From Candidatus Omnitrophota bacterium (GTDB lineage Bacteria; Omnitrophota; Gorgyraeia; Gygaellales; Profunditerraquicolaceae), in NCBI GenBank assembly GCA_026387485.1, contig JAPLLQ010000076.1, positions 12,261-30,368 of the forward strand: a DNA stretch of 18,108 nt, in the 5' to 3' direction. The position numbers and the translations under genes are program-made. The notes beneath the pieces are model-generated. The model ran no database searches, was not told where the DNA came from, and saw nothing but the letters and a program-made list of their open reading frames with translations. Shown piece after piece: positions 1-7,334 of this stretch (position 1 is the stretch's first letter; each line of letters opens with the position of its first letter).

Positions 1-361
1 CTCTAAGCCCAACAAACCGGCTGACTACGGGCTCGGAAACTCCATAAGGGCCCTTTTTTAAATGCGCGTGGCTATCTAACAAAGCTGGCCTTAAAGCTGC
101 TCTATTTTTTACACAAACTGGCACGGTAACAATCTTACCTAATTTTTTAGCTGCTTCTATCATCTCTCTTGTGTCCACCTCGCCTGGCATGGCGATGTAA
201 AACATCACTTTTTTTGCCTTTCTAAAAACCGATTGCCTTAAAAGTTTATCCTTGATTAACCGACTCTTACTCTTTCGGTCCTCCTTCTTCTGTGTTTTAA
301 GTTTACTTAAAATTTTACTACGTATTTGGCGTTTTGTCAATGGTTCGACTACGCTCACCAT
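1..361 (-). CDS. 5-formyltetrahydrofolate cyclo-ligase, N-terminal part (runs off the left edge)
   Basis: Translating the minus strand gives a continuous frame that leaves the window at base 1. It begins TKRQIRSKILSKLK and continues through VMFYIAMPGEVDTREMIEAA and KIVTVPVCVKNR to KKGPYGVSEP. This basic helical start followed by FYIAxPGEVDT is the N-terminal half of 5-formyl-THF cyclo-ligase (MTHFS/YgfA family), which converts 5-formyl-THF to 5,10-methenyl-THF using ATP and returns stored folate to the one-carbon pool. The catalytic C-terminal part is outside the window. Start choice is unusual. The codon that best matches the family N terminus is TTG at 340, but an in-frame ATG at 361, with AGGG 3 nt upstream, adds seven residues (MVSVVEP) that are wholly encoded by a palindromic repeat. 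The gene begins about 40 nt after iscU and is probably cotranscribed with it. Confidence 0.85.
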   Translation of the reverse strand, partial: MVSVVEPLTKRQIRSKILSKLKTQKKEDRKSKSRLIKDKLLRQSVFRKAKKVMFYIAMPGEVDTREMIEAAKKLGKIVTVPVCVKNRAALRPALLDSHAHLKKGPYGVSEPVVSRFVGLR

Positions 362-388
362 TGACCCTGAGCGAGGTCGAAGGGTCAA
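337..388. repeat. REPIN-like double hairpin overlapping the start of the cyclo-ligase gene
   Basis: There are two perfect 8-bp stems, each with a 12-nt loop. The first is TCAATGGT (337-344) with ACCATTGA (357-364). The second is TTGACCCT (361-368) with AGGGTCAA (381-388). They share four bases. The two loops (345-356 and 369-380) are reverse complements at 10 of 12 positions, so the whole block is also one large imperfect palindrome. This is the architecture of paired inverted REP sequences (REPINs), which are dispersed by RAYT transposases. No RAYT gene is in the window. The family assignment is inferred from shape; copy number elsewhere in the genome is unknown. Confidence 0.65.
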
Positions 389-401
389 CCTAACTTCCGC
401 C

Positions 402-839
402 TTACAAGCACTTCTCATCTTCATGGGAATGCCCTTGGTCGTTAAAAGGAACAGGCCTGCCTTGTTTAATATAGTAATCCTTTAATGCCGAGCGCAGCGC
501 TTGCTCTGCCAGAACCGAACAATGCATCTTGATCGGAGGCAACCCGCCCAATGCCTCAGCCACTGTCTTATTAGAAATCATCAAGGCCTCATCAATAGTC
601 TTGCCCTTAACCATCTCGGTAACCATAGAGCTTGTAGCTAAAGCCGCGCCACATCCAAAAGTCTTAAATTTCACATCCACGATTATATTATTCTCTATTT
701 TTAAATACATCTTCATTACGTCTCCGCAGATAACGTTACCAACGGTGCCGATACCATTGGCATCGGGAATTTCTCCCACATTTCTGGGATTAGTGAAATG
801 ATCCATTACCTTTTCACTGTAAGGAAGCTGTTCAGCCAT
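402..839 (-). CDS. IscU/NifU-type iron-sulfur cluster assembly scaffold
   Basis: This 145-residue protein is a stand-alone NifU N-terminal (IscU) domain. It carries the three cluster-ligand cysteines in the expected contexts: C38 in GNVICGD, C63 in KTFGCGAA, and C107 in PPIKMHCSVLAEQAL. The aspartate of the CGD motif, which in the family controls cluster lability, is present (D40). The scaffold receives sulfur from a cysteine desulfurase and passes [2Fe-2S] or [4Fe-4S] clusters to apoproteins; no desulfurase gene is in the window. The C-terminal tail is short and His/Glu/Cys-containing (GHSHEDEKCL). It lies 24 nt downstream of the MetV-like gene, whose many cysteines suggest an Fe-S or zinc protein, and upstream of the cyclo-ligase. 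Only a weak GGAA serves as Shine-Dalgarno. Confidence 0.93.
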   Translation of the reverse strand: MAEQLPYSEKVMDHFTNPRNVGEIPDANGIGTVGNVICGDVMKMYLKIENNIIVDVKFKTFGCGAALATSSMVTEMVKGKTIDEALMISNKTVAEALGGLPPIKMHCSVLAEQALRSALKDYYIKQGRPVPFNDQGHSHEDEKCL

Positions 840-863
840 ATTTCCAATATTACTAGTTACTAG

Positions 864-1541
864 TTACCTGCCTACCGGCGGGCAGGCGATTTTACTCGTT
901 ACTAATTTATGCGGCTTTCCGGATTTCTTGAAATCTTTAGGGCCGCGGATTTCCTTAAGGGACTCGAGCTTTTTATTTTTCTCTAATTCTTTATAAATTA
1001 AAACCCAGGCGCAATCTTGATCCTTATCTACTTCGCACTTACCTTTATCCATCCCGCCGCAGGGCCCGTTAAGCAGGCCTTTGGCGCAAAGAGTAACCGG
1101 GCAAATCCCCGCGGTTACAGCTAAAACACATTCCGCGCACATAGAGCATTTTTCATAGAAATTACCTTGCGCATCCATTACCGCGCCAAATATAGTATTA
1201 CAGGCAGGGAATATTGCTAAATTTAGCCTATCGTTATCTTTAAATAATTGGGCACCTAAACCGCAGGCTAAGACTAAAACCGCCTCGGTTTCGCGCAGAG
1301 CCTTCATGTTTTTGGCTAACTCTGTTTTCAGCTTAGCGGCTATACAAGGGGCAGAAGGAATACATATCCCTGTTACGCTTTTCCCATTAGCCTCTAAATC
1401 CTGCTTCATCTTCAAGAGTTCCGGCTCACCTCCGGTTTTACAGGTAGTGGCACACTCGCCGCAGCCAACCAGAAAAATCTTGGTGTAGCCTTTTAAGCTA
1501 TCTATAATCTCTTGAAGGGGTTTTAGCTCTGTTATAATCAT
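864..1541 (-). CDS. metV: MetV-like protein (methylenetetrahydrofolate reductase C-terminal domain family)
   Basis: The 225-residue protein has a cysteine-rich N-terminal region (FLVGCGECATTCKTGG, residues 24-39). Its C-terminal half holds the MTHFR_C signature, reading CSMCAECVLAVTAGICPVTL then NGPCGG and CEVDKDQDCAW. In acetogens MetV partners the MetF methylenetetrahydrofolate reductase of the Wood-Ljungdahl pathway and is needed for its activity. MetF is not in this window, so it may lie further left or elsewhere. The last six codons (ACPPVG plus R) and the stop are supplied by a GC-rich palindrome, so the natural C terminus has probably been replaced. The ATG has no Shine-Dalgarno, and a good -10 box lies 6 nt upstream, which suggests a leaderless message. 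The family call is strong; the partner and pathway are inferred. Confidence 0.82.
   Translation of the reverse strand: MIITELKPLQEIIDSLKGYTKIFLVGCGECATTCKTGGEPELLKMKQDLEANGKSVTGICIPSAPCIAAKLKTELAKNMKALRETEAVLVLACGLGAQLFKDNDRLNLAIFPACNTIFGAVMDAQGNFYEKCSMCAECVLAVTAGICPVTLCAKGLLNGPCGGMDKGKCEVDKDQDCAWVLIYKELEKNKKLESLKEIRGPKDFKKSGKPHKLVTSKIACPPVGR
867..886. repeat. GC-rich 20-bp imperfect palindrome inside the 3' end of metV
   Basis: The arms CCTGCC (867-872) and GGCAGG (881-886) pair perfectly. The complete 20-mer is its own reverse complement except at two positions. It sits amid short AT-rich direct repeats of a TAACTAG unit (about 851-866 and 893-905). Read on the minus strand it encodes the tail CPPVGR and is followed at once by the stop. 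Tails of this type recur at the ends of unrelated proteins from candidate-phylum genomes, which suggests a dispersed element; that comparison is from memory. Confidence 0.6.
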
Positions 1542-1576
1542 AGGGGAATTTTATCACGGATTAAGGGAGAGGGCAA
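1541..1576 (-). promoter_or_regulatory. Probable sigma70 promoter of metV, leaderless
   Basis: On the minus strand TTGCCC (1571-1576) and TAAAAT (1548-1553) are separated by 17 nt. The predicted start of transcription, about 7 nt past the -10 box, coincides with the A of the metV ATG at 1541, and no Shine-Dalgarno precedes that ATG. The -35 match is only 4 of 6, so this is a moderate call. Confidence 0.45.
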
Positions 1577-1592
1577 GTAAAAAAGGAGGTAC

Positions 1593-4500
1593 TTATTTAT
1601 TCTCGGCTTCTTTTTGTTTCTGCTTCTCTTCAATCAGTTTTTGGGTAATTTCCTGGGGAACCGGGAGGTATTTGGAAAATTCCATCGTAGCATTGGCCCG
1701 ACCGCTAGAGAGGGAGCGGAAAGCTGTGGTGTATCCGAACATTTCCGACAAGGGAACTTCCGCGGAAATTATCTTTTGTTTGCCTTTAGTCTCGGCGTTT
1801 AAAATTTTACCGCGGTGCGAGCAAATATAACCTATGCAGGCATTAGCATGTTCTTCTATGGTCACAACTTCCAGCGACATATAGGGCTCAAGGAGTATTG
1901 GCTTTGCTTTCATAAATGCTTCCTTAAAACCAAAAATGCCGGCCATCTTAAAAGCCAGTTCCGAGGAATCTACTTCGTGGAAGGACCCGTCAAATAATTC
2001 CGCCTTAACATCCACTACAGGATAACCCACATATACGCCCTTATCCATCGCATCAAGCACGCCCTTTTCTACTGCCGGAATAAATGAGCGCGGGATAGTT
2101 CCTCCTTTGATACTATCAATAAATTCAAACCCTTCTCCGGCCTGCGCCGGGATTAATTTTATCATCACGTGGCCATATTGACCACGGCCACCGGATTGTT
2201 TAATGTATTTGCCTTCGCCTTCAGCTGTTTCCTGAATCGTCTCCCGGTAGGCAACCTTGGGCTGGCCGACAATTGCCTCTACCCCGAACTCCTCTTTTAA
2301 TCTATCCACGATAATCTCAAGGTGCAATTCACCCATTCCGGTCAAAACCGTTTCTTTAGTCTCCTCGTCGGTATGCACTAAAAATGTGGGGTCCTCCTCG
2401 GTGAGCTTGGCTAAGCCCTTACCTAATTTATCCTGGTCTGAGCGGCTCTTGGGGACAATACTTAAAGAGACAACCGGAGCAGGAAATTTGATTGCCTCTA
2501 AAAGAACTGGGTTATCTGGATCACAAAGCGTATCTCCGGTTATGGTGTTACCTAAACCTGCAACTGCCACAATATCCCCGGTAAAGGCATATTCAATATT
2601 TTCCCGCTGGTTAGCATGCATCTGAACAATCCTGGCGACTCTCTCTTTTTTATCTTTGGTGGAATTTAACACATAAATACCGGTCTCAAGATACCCGGAA
2701 TAAACTCGCACATATACTAATTTTCCCATATGCGGGTCAGCCTGCACCTTAAAAGCTAGCCCCGAAAAAGGTTCATTGATATCCGGATTACGGGTTAAGA
2801 TCTTATCTTTATCCTCCAGATCATGGCCTTTAACCGCGGGTACATCTAAAGGGGAAGGCAGGTATAAAGTAACCGCGTCAAGTAACTTCTGTACTCCCTT
2901 ATTCTTAAAAGCTGCGCCGCAGAGTACCGGCACAGCTTTGTTAGCCACGGTTCCCTTACGGATAGCGCTGGTTAACTCCTGCGGGGTAATGCTGTCCGCA
3001 GCCTCTAAGTATTTTTTCATTAGGGTTTCCTCAAAGGCCGCAGAGCGCTCTATCATCATCTTACGGTATTCTTTAGCCTTCTCTAAATACTCTGGGGGGA
3101 TATCTTCAATGAAAAACTCTTTACCCTGCGATTCATCCTGATATATGTAGGCCTTCATCTCTAAAAGATCAATTACTCCCTTAAAATTATCCTCTGCGCC
3201 AAGGGGAATTTCTAGGGGGATAGGATTTCCTTCCAAATCCTGATCAATACCTTTAAAAACCGCGTAAAAGTCAGCGCCGGTGCGGTCCATCTTATTTATG
3301 AAGGCGATTTTAGGAACATTATATTTATTCGACTGCCTCCAGACTGTCTCTGACTGCGGCTCAACTCCGCCTACGGCACAAAAAACCGCTACTGCGCCAT
3401 CTAGTACGCGCAAAGAACGCTCAACCTCAGCGGTGAAGTCGACATGGCCAGGAGTATCGATGATATTAATCCGGTGCTCCTTCCAAAAACAAGTAGTGGC
3501 GGCGGCAGTAATAGTAATACCTCTTTCCCGCTCCTGCTTCATCCAGTCCATAGTCGCGGCACCATCATGGACCTCGCCTATTTTATGGGAGCGGCCAGTA
3601 TAAAAAAGAATCCTTTCGGTAGTAGTAGTTTTACCGGCATCAATATGCGCCATTATTCCAATGTTGCGGGTTTTCTCTAAGGGATATTTGGGAACGGGCT
3701 TGGCTTTTTCTTCCCGCGGCTTTTCTTCTTTAGCTTCTGCGGAAATTTCAACCGCAGGTACTTGCGGAAATTTTTCCTCAATAACCGGATTTTCTTGCTC
3801 CTGCGGCTCTGACTTAATCTCTTCCTGTTTTATTTCCGCCTGCGGCACTACCTCGGCTAGGGGCTTTTCTTCAAGCTGCTTTTTTAATCGGGTTATCTCT
3901 TCGGCAAAACTCTGCAATCTACTATCTTTTAGCTCGAGCTCTTTTTCTAACTCAGTATATTCTTCATTCAGTTTATTGAAATCCGCTTTCGGGACCCATT
4001 CGCTGATCTTCTCTTTCTTTTTATATTCGGCGATGGTATTAAGATGCTCTTTTATCTCCTTAAGGCACTTTTCAATCTGATGCTTTTGTATCTCGATCTG
4101 CTCGGATTTATCTTTAATTACCCCGTCAAGCGAGGTTATTTTCTCCTCTAATTCCCGGCCCTGTTTATTGAAATTTACGCCTTTACTAAACTCCTCCTGT
4201 AACTCCTTTTCTTTGGCTATAAATTTATTTTTTAATTCCAGATTCTCTTCTTTGACTTTATCAAGCTTATCTTCAGAAGTCGAAACCCACCCTTGCCTGC
4301 GTTTTAACTCCGCTTCTAGTTGCTCGTGTTTAGTGATCGCCTCCTGAAATTGTGCTTTTTCTTTTTCGTAATCGGATTTGTCTTTCTCAAGCTCGGCTTC
4401 TAAAGTTTTAATTTGGGCTTCTAACCTTAAAATCCTCTGTTCTTTAGCCTCGGCCAGAGGATCCCTTAAAGCTAACCCGGGTTTCCTTCTGGGTTTCATC

Positions 4501-4595
4501 TGGCGGCCGGAATCTCCGGAAAAAAGTAACCCGAATATGGCGTAAATAATCATTGCCACCCCAGCCACAATTATTATTTGCATAAATATGTTCAT
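1593..4595 (-). CDS. Membrane-anchored coiled-coil protein fused to a complete elongation factor G
   Basis: The protein has 1000 residues, against about 700 for ordinary EF-G. Residues 4-25 form one hydrophobic segment followed by a basic cluster (RQMKPRRKPG), predicting a signal anchor with the bulk in the cytoplasm. Residues 46-243 are heptad-like and rich in Glu, Lys and Leu, a long coiled coil. Residues 244-303 are a Pro/Glu/Lys-rich linker. From YPLEKTRNIGI (304) the sequence is canonical EF-G: G1 AHIDAGKT (316-323), switch I RGITITAAAT (358-367), G3 DTPGHVDF with His384, NKMD (434-437), GAAFK (560-564), domain IV SGGRGQYGHV and HEVDSSELAF, domain V PLSEMFGYTTAFRSLSSGRA. No ATG, GTG or TTG codon lies in frame between codons 251 and 314, so internal initiation as normal EF-G is not supported. 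Only one base separates it from the rarA stop. A second, ordinary fusA may exist elsewhere; this copy is not in a str operon. Confidence 0.9.
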   Translation of the reverse strand: MNIFMQIIIVAGVAMIIYAIFGLLFSGDSGRQMKPRRKPGLALRDPLAEAKEQRILRLEAQIKTLEAELEKDKSDYEKEKAQFQEAITKHEQLEAELKRRQGWVSTSEDKLDKVKEENLELKNKFIAKEKELQEEFSKGVNFNKQGRELEEKITSLDGVIKDKSEQIEIQKHQIEKCLKEIKEHLNTIAEYKKKEKISEWVPKADFNKLNEEYTELEKELELKDSRLQSFAEEITRLKKQLEEKPLAEVVPQAEIKQEEIKSEPQEQENPVIEEKFPQVPAVEISAEAKEEKPREEKAKPVPKYPLEKTRNIGIMAHIDAGKTTTTERILFYTGRSHKIGEVHDGAATMDWMKQERERGITITAAATTCFWKEHRINIIDTPGHVDFTAEVERSLRVLDGAVAVFCAVGGVEPQSETVWRQSNKYNVPKIAFINKMDRTGADFYAVFKGIDQDLEGNPIPLEIPLGAEDNFKGVIDLLEMKAYIYQDESQGKEFFIEDIPPEYLEKAKEYRKMMIERSAAFEETLMKKYLEAADSITPQELTSAIRKGTVANKAVPVLCGAAFKNKGVQKLLDAVTLYLPSPLDVPAVKGHDLEDKDKILTRNPDINEPFSGLAFKVQADPHMGKLVYVRVYSGYLETGIYVLNSTKDKKERVARIVQMHANQRENIEYAFTGDIVAVAGLGNTITGDTLCDPDNPVLLEAIKFPAPVVSLSIVPKSRSDQDKLGKGLAKLTEEDPTFLVHTDEETKETVLTGMGELHLEIIVDRLKEEFGVEAIVGQPKVAYRETIQETAEGEGKYIKQSGGRGQYGHVMIKLIPAQAGEGFEFIDSIKGGTIPRSFIPAVEKGVLDAMDKGVYVGYPVVDVKAELFDGSFHEVDSSELAFKMAGIFGFKEAFMKAKPILLEPYMSLEVVTIEEHANACIGYICSHRGKILNAETKGKQKIISAEVPLSEMFGYTTAFRSLSSGRANATMEFSKYLPVPQEITQKLIEEKQKQKEAENK

Positions 4596-4596
4596 A

Positions 4597-5904
4597 TTAT
4601 TTCACACTCTTGCGCAGCTTCTCCATCCGCTCTTTTATCTTCGCCTCATAACCTATATCCGTCGGCTCGTAATACTTCACCGCTTTTCTGGTATATTTCT
4701 GTTTGACATAGTGGCCTTCATAGTCATGGGCGTATTTATAATCTTTGCCATGGCCTAAAGCCTGACCATCAGCGCTGGCATCCTTAAGATGATCCGGTAC
4801 CTCCTGAACTTTTTTATTTTCTATATCCTGCATTGCCTTATCAATTGCCAGGTAACTGGCATTGGATTTAGGCGCGCAGGAGACATAAATTACCGCTTGA
4901 GCTAAAGGAATACGGGCCTCCGGCATCCCCACAAATTCAGAGACCTGTAATGCTGCATTAGCCAATACTAAAGCTAAGGGGTCGGCATTGCCAACATCCT
5001 CTGCTGCTAAAATACAGATTCTGCGGGCGATAAAACGGGGATCCTCTCCGGCATAAAGCATCTTAGCCATCCAGTATAGGGCCGCATCCGGGTCTGAGCC
5101 GCGCATAGACTTAATAAATGCCGAAGCAGTATCGTAATGGCCGTCTTCATCATGATCATAGACAACTGCTTTCTTCTGGATTGACTCTTGGGCAACTGTC
5201 AGGTTAAAATTAATAAATCCGTCTTTTGATTTAGTAGTAGTAAGCGCTCCAACCTCCAGCGCGCTCAGGGCGCGCCGGGCATCGCCTTCGCAAATCTTAG
5301 CTAAAAATTCCAGGGCCTTCTCCTCGACTTTAATCTTTAGTTTACCTAAACCGCGCTCCTTATCCCTTAAAGCAGAGCTGAGTATGGTAAGGATTTCATT
5401 TTCTTTTAAAGCCTTTAGTTCACAGACTAAAGAACGGGAAAGCAGTGGTGCGGCCAGAGAGAAATAGGGATTGTGTACGGTTGCCCCGATTAAAATCGGG
5501 TTGCCATCTTCTACATCCGGAAGTAAAACATCCTGTTGGGCCTTATTAAAACGATGGATCTCGTCGATAAAGAGGATGGTTTTTCTGTTACTAGCTGCTC
5601 TTTGTTTAGAGCGAGTAATAACCTTTCTTAGCTCCTCGACATTAGAGGTAGTGGCATTAATTGCCTCGTAGTAGGCTTTAGTAATATTGGCTATGCAAAA
5701 AGCTAAAGAAGTTTTACCTACTCCCGGGGGGCCGTAAAGAATAAGCGAGCTTAAACGGTCAGCTTCAATTGCCCGGCGCAGAAGCTTACCCTTACCTAAT
5801 ATATGGCTCTGGCCGGCAAACTCATTTAAATTCTGCGGCCGCATGCGTACTGCCAAGGGGAGACTTTTTATATCAGGTTTTTTTTCTTCGGCGAAAAGGT
5901 CCAT
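4597..5904 (-). CDS. rarA: Replication-associated recombination protein A (RarA/MgsA), AAA+ ATPase
   Basis: This 435-residue AAA+ protein of the RarA/WRNIP1 family acts as a clamp-loader-like ATPase at stalled replication forks. It opens with LPLAVRMRPQNLNEFAGQSH, typical of the family. Walker A is GPPGVGKT (58-65) and Walker B is LFIDEIHRFN (111-120). Sensor 1 lies in GATVHNPYF (140-148) and the arginine finger in LLSRS. The C-terminal half carries the family tetramerisation region, including RRICILAAEDVGNADP and HLKDA. The length is normal. The start at 5904 has AGGGGT upstream. The gene is the first of a probable pair with the EF-G fusion downstream (TAA, one base, ATG). What fork repair and that GTPase share functionally is not evident. 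Confidence 0.95.
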   Translation of the reverse strand: MDLFAEEKKPDIKSLPLAVRMRPQNLNEFAGQSHILGKGKLLRRAIEADRLSSLILYGPPGVGKTSLAFCIANITKAYYEAINATTSNVEELRKVITRSKQRAASNRKTILFIDEIHRFNKAQQDVLLPDVEDGNPILIGATVHNPYFSLAAPLLSRSLVCELKALKENEILTILSSALRDKERGLGKLKIKVEEKALEFLAKICEGDARRALSALEVGALTTTKSKDGFINFNLTVAQESIQKKAVVYDHDEDGHYDTASAFIKSMRGSDPDAALYWMAKMLYAGEDPRFIARRICILAAEDVGNADPLALVLANAALQVSEFVGMPEARIPLAQAVIYVSCAPKSNASYLAIDKAMQDIENKKVQEVPDHLKDASADGQALGHGKDYKYAHDYEGHYVKQKYTRKAVKYYEPTDIGYEAKIKERMEKLRKSVK

Positions 5905-5938
5905 ATTAGGCCTACCCCTATAAAATTATGTTGGCTTT

Positions 5939-5967
5939 ATTGTAACACAAAAGGTGGGTTGTATAAA
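5939..5967 (-). promoter_or_regulatory. Possible promoter for rarA
   Basis: TACAAT (5939-5944) is a good -10 box on the minus strand, 17 nt after a weak TTTATA (5962-5967). It lies in the 88-nt gap between the hydrolase remnant and rarA, about 35 nt before the start codon. The -35 match is poor. Confidence 0.3.
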
Positions 5968-5992
5968 CAAAAAGAGTTGTAAACTATTGCGG

Positions 5993-6379
5993 TTAAGCGG
6001 GCCCTTCTTGGATTTTAGATAAAATATCATTATAAATATCAAGGACATTTTTATCTTCCAAGTGAAGAAAATGCCCGACATTCTTAACAATTTGCATTCT
6101 GCATTTAGGGATTTGGCTAGCCAAAAACTTAACGTCCTCTAAGTCTATAATCGTATCCTTCTCTCCATTTAACAATATGGTCTCAACCTTGATATTTTTA
6201 AAATTAACGATATCCCCTAAGCTCCTTGCCGAGATTATAAATAAACCATGCTCACAGAAGGCGCGCAGATTCTCTTTGCTCATCGCAGAGAATTGCCTGG
6301 AAATTCTTTCCTTCATCTGTTCCGGAAGGTTCCTTTCGTTCGCTCTCATTGATGTTACACCCCTTTTTAATCGTCTCAA
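5993..6379 (-). pseudogene. Alpha/beta hydrolase, C-terminal fragment after a frameshift
   Basis: This frame continues the hydrolase fold that starts at 6791. It holds cap-like helices (LPEQMKERISRQFSAMSKEN), the strand with the acid residue (ETILLNGEKDTIIDLED), and the catalytic histidine in VKNVGHFLHLED near the C terminus. Its first codons (about 6379-6367) are shadow; the real continuation begins near GVTSMRANERNLPEQ. The frame differs by +1 from the upstream half, so one extra base (or two missing) separates them. Taken together the two parts give about 265 residues, a normal length for the family. No function can be assigned beyond a serine-hydrolase-type fold. Confidence 0.75.
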
Positions 6380-6791
6380 CCATTCTCTTATTCGGCCTGG
6401 TCCCCATACCCGCTAATATTAACCGTTTAACCAGTTGAGGATATTTTGCAGCGAAGATCATGGCAACAACCCCACCCCATGAAGCAGAGCATAAAATAAC
6501 ATCGCTTACGCCCGAGGCTTTGATAACCTCTCTAAGAATATCAACCTGCTCATCAATAGATGCATTAATAGACCCGCTCTTAACAGATGACTTTCCCTGA
6601 CCTGGGAAATCAAATAAAACAATTTTATAATCCTGGGCAAAGCGGCTGATAAAGCTATGCCACATCGCCATAGACTGCTGCACGCCGTTTAAACAAACAA
6701 GATTCAGGCTACCATTGCCATAAACGCGATAAGAAATAAGGAATCTTTTTGTCTTAATCTGGCCCTTGACAAGCGCGTGCGGAACTTTCAT
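6252..6791 (-). pseudogene. Alpha/beta hydrolase, N-terminal fragment before a frameshift
   Basis: The first 144 residues are a recognisable alpha/beta hydrolase. They include the oxyanion-hole strand NLVCLNGVQQS, the FDFPGQGKSS turn, and the nucleophile elbow CSASWGG with Ser104. The first glycine of the usual GxSxG is replaced by serine. After the run of five A and four G on the coding strand (6360-6368) the frame loses similarity, while the correct continuation is in the +1 frame down to 5993. The start at 6791 has a clear GGAG-type Shine-Dalgarno. The break lies at paired homopolymers, so it could be a sequencing error as easily as a real mutation. Confidence 0.75.
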
Positions 6792-6838
6792 TATTTAATA
6801 CCTTTCTCCTAAAATAAACACCAACATTAACCTTATCA

Positions 6839-7285
6839 TCATTGAACCTTTATTTCCAGCGTTATTTGGTTTGAAGAAAGATTAAATTTTGCCTGGTTAT
6901 AATCCGGCAGCCTAAAAAACGCCTTTGGGCTATTAGAAAAACCGTACTTTTCAGTAGGGATGCCAAAAATGTTTTTATCAAGCCGGCCATTGGGATTCTC
7001 GTCATGAAAAAGCTTAACCGTATACTCTCCGTAAGGGACCCGGTCGAATATATATTCCGCCTTTTTCTCTTTGGGAGCTACCTGAGCAGAACGAAACGAG
7101 GCAATTTGTCCTCTAGAGTAATAACCTGATTTAGTATTATAAAGCCCGATTTTAACAAACCCCTTGTCGTTACGCAAACCACGGACAAGGACTTTAATTT
7201 TCCCGGTTTCGGCAATAGGCTGCGCGGATAATCCTAAAGCAAACAAGAAAACGTAAAATAAAACACTGAGGATTCTTCTGGTCAC
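6839..7285 (-). CDS. Secreted DUF2141 domain protein
   Basis: The 148-residue product begins with a signal peptide (MTRRILSVLFYVFLFALGLS, probable cleavage near LSA-Q at residue 21-22). The mature part matches the DUF2141 pattern: KIKVLVRGLRNDKGFVKIGL, PYGEYTVKLFHDENPNGRLD, then the hallmark FGIPTEKYGFSNSPK near residues 107-121. It is probably a small beta-sandwich in the periplasm or at the cell surface; no biochemical role is established for the family. Translation starts at GTG, with an in-frame stop two codons upstream and no obvious Shine-Dalgarno. It lies directly downstream of the 6S-like RNA and upstream of the hydrolase remnant. Confidence 0.85.
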   Translation of the reverse strand: MTRRILSVLFYVFLFALGLSAQPIAETGKIKVLVRGLRNDKGFVKIGLYNTKSGYYSRGQIASFRSAQVAPKEKKAEYIFDRVPYGEYTVKLFHDENPNGRLDKNIFGIPTEKYGFSNSPKAFFRLPDYNQAKFNLSSNQITLEIKVQ

Positions 7286-7334
7286 GGTTTATTTATGACT
7301 GGCCTTGGTCATCTTATTACTTTGAGGCGGAATC

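Noticed and set aside
337..388. CRISPR or tandem repeat
   Set aside because: There are only two inverted units with overlapping stems, and no regularly spaced direct repeats anywhere in the window.
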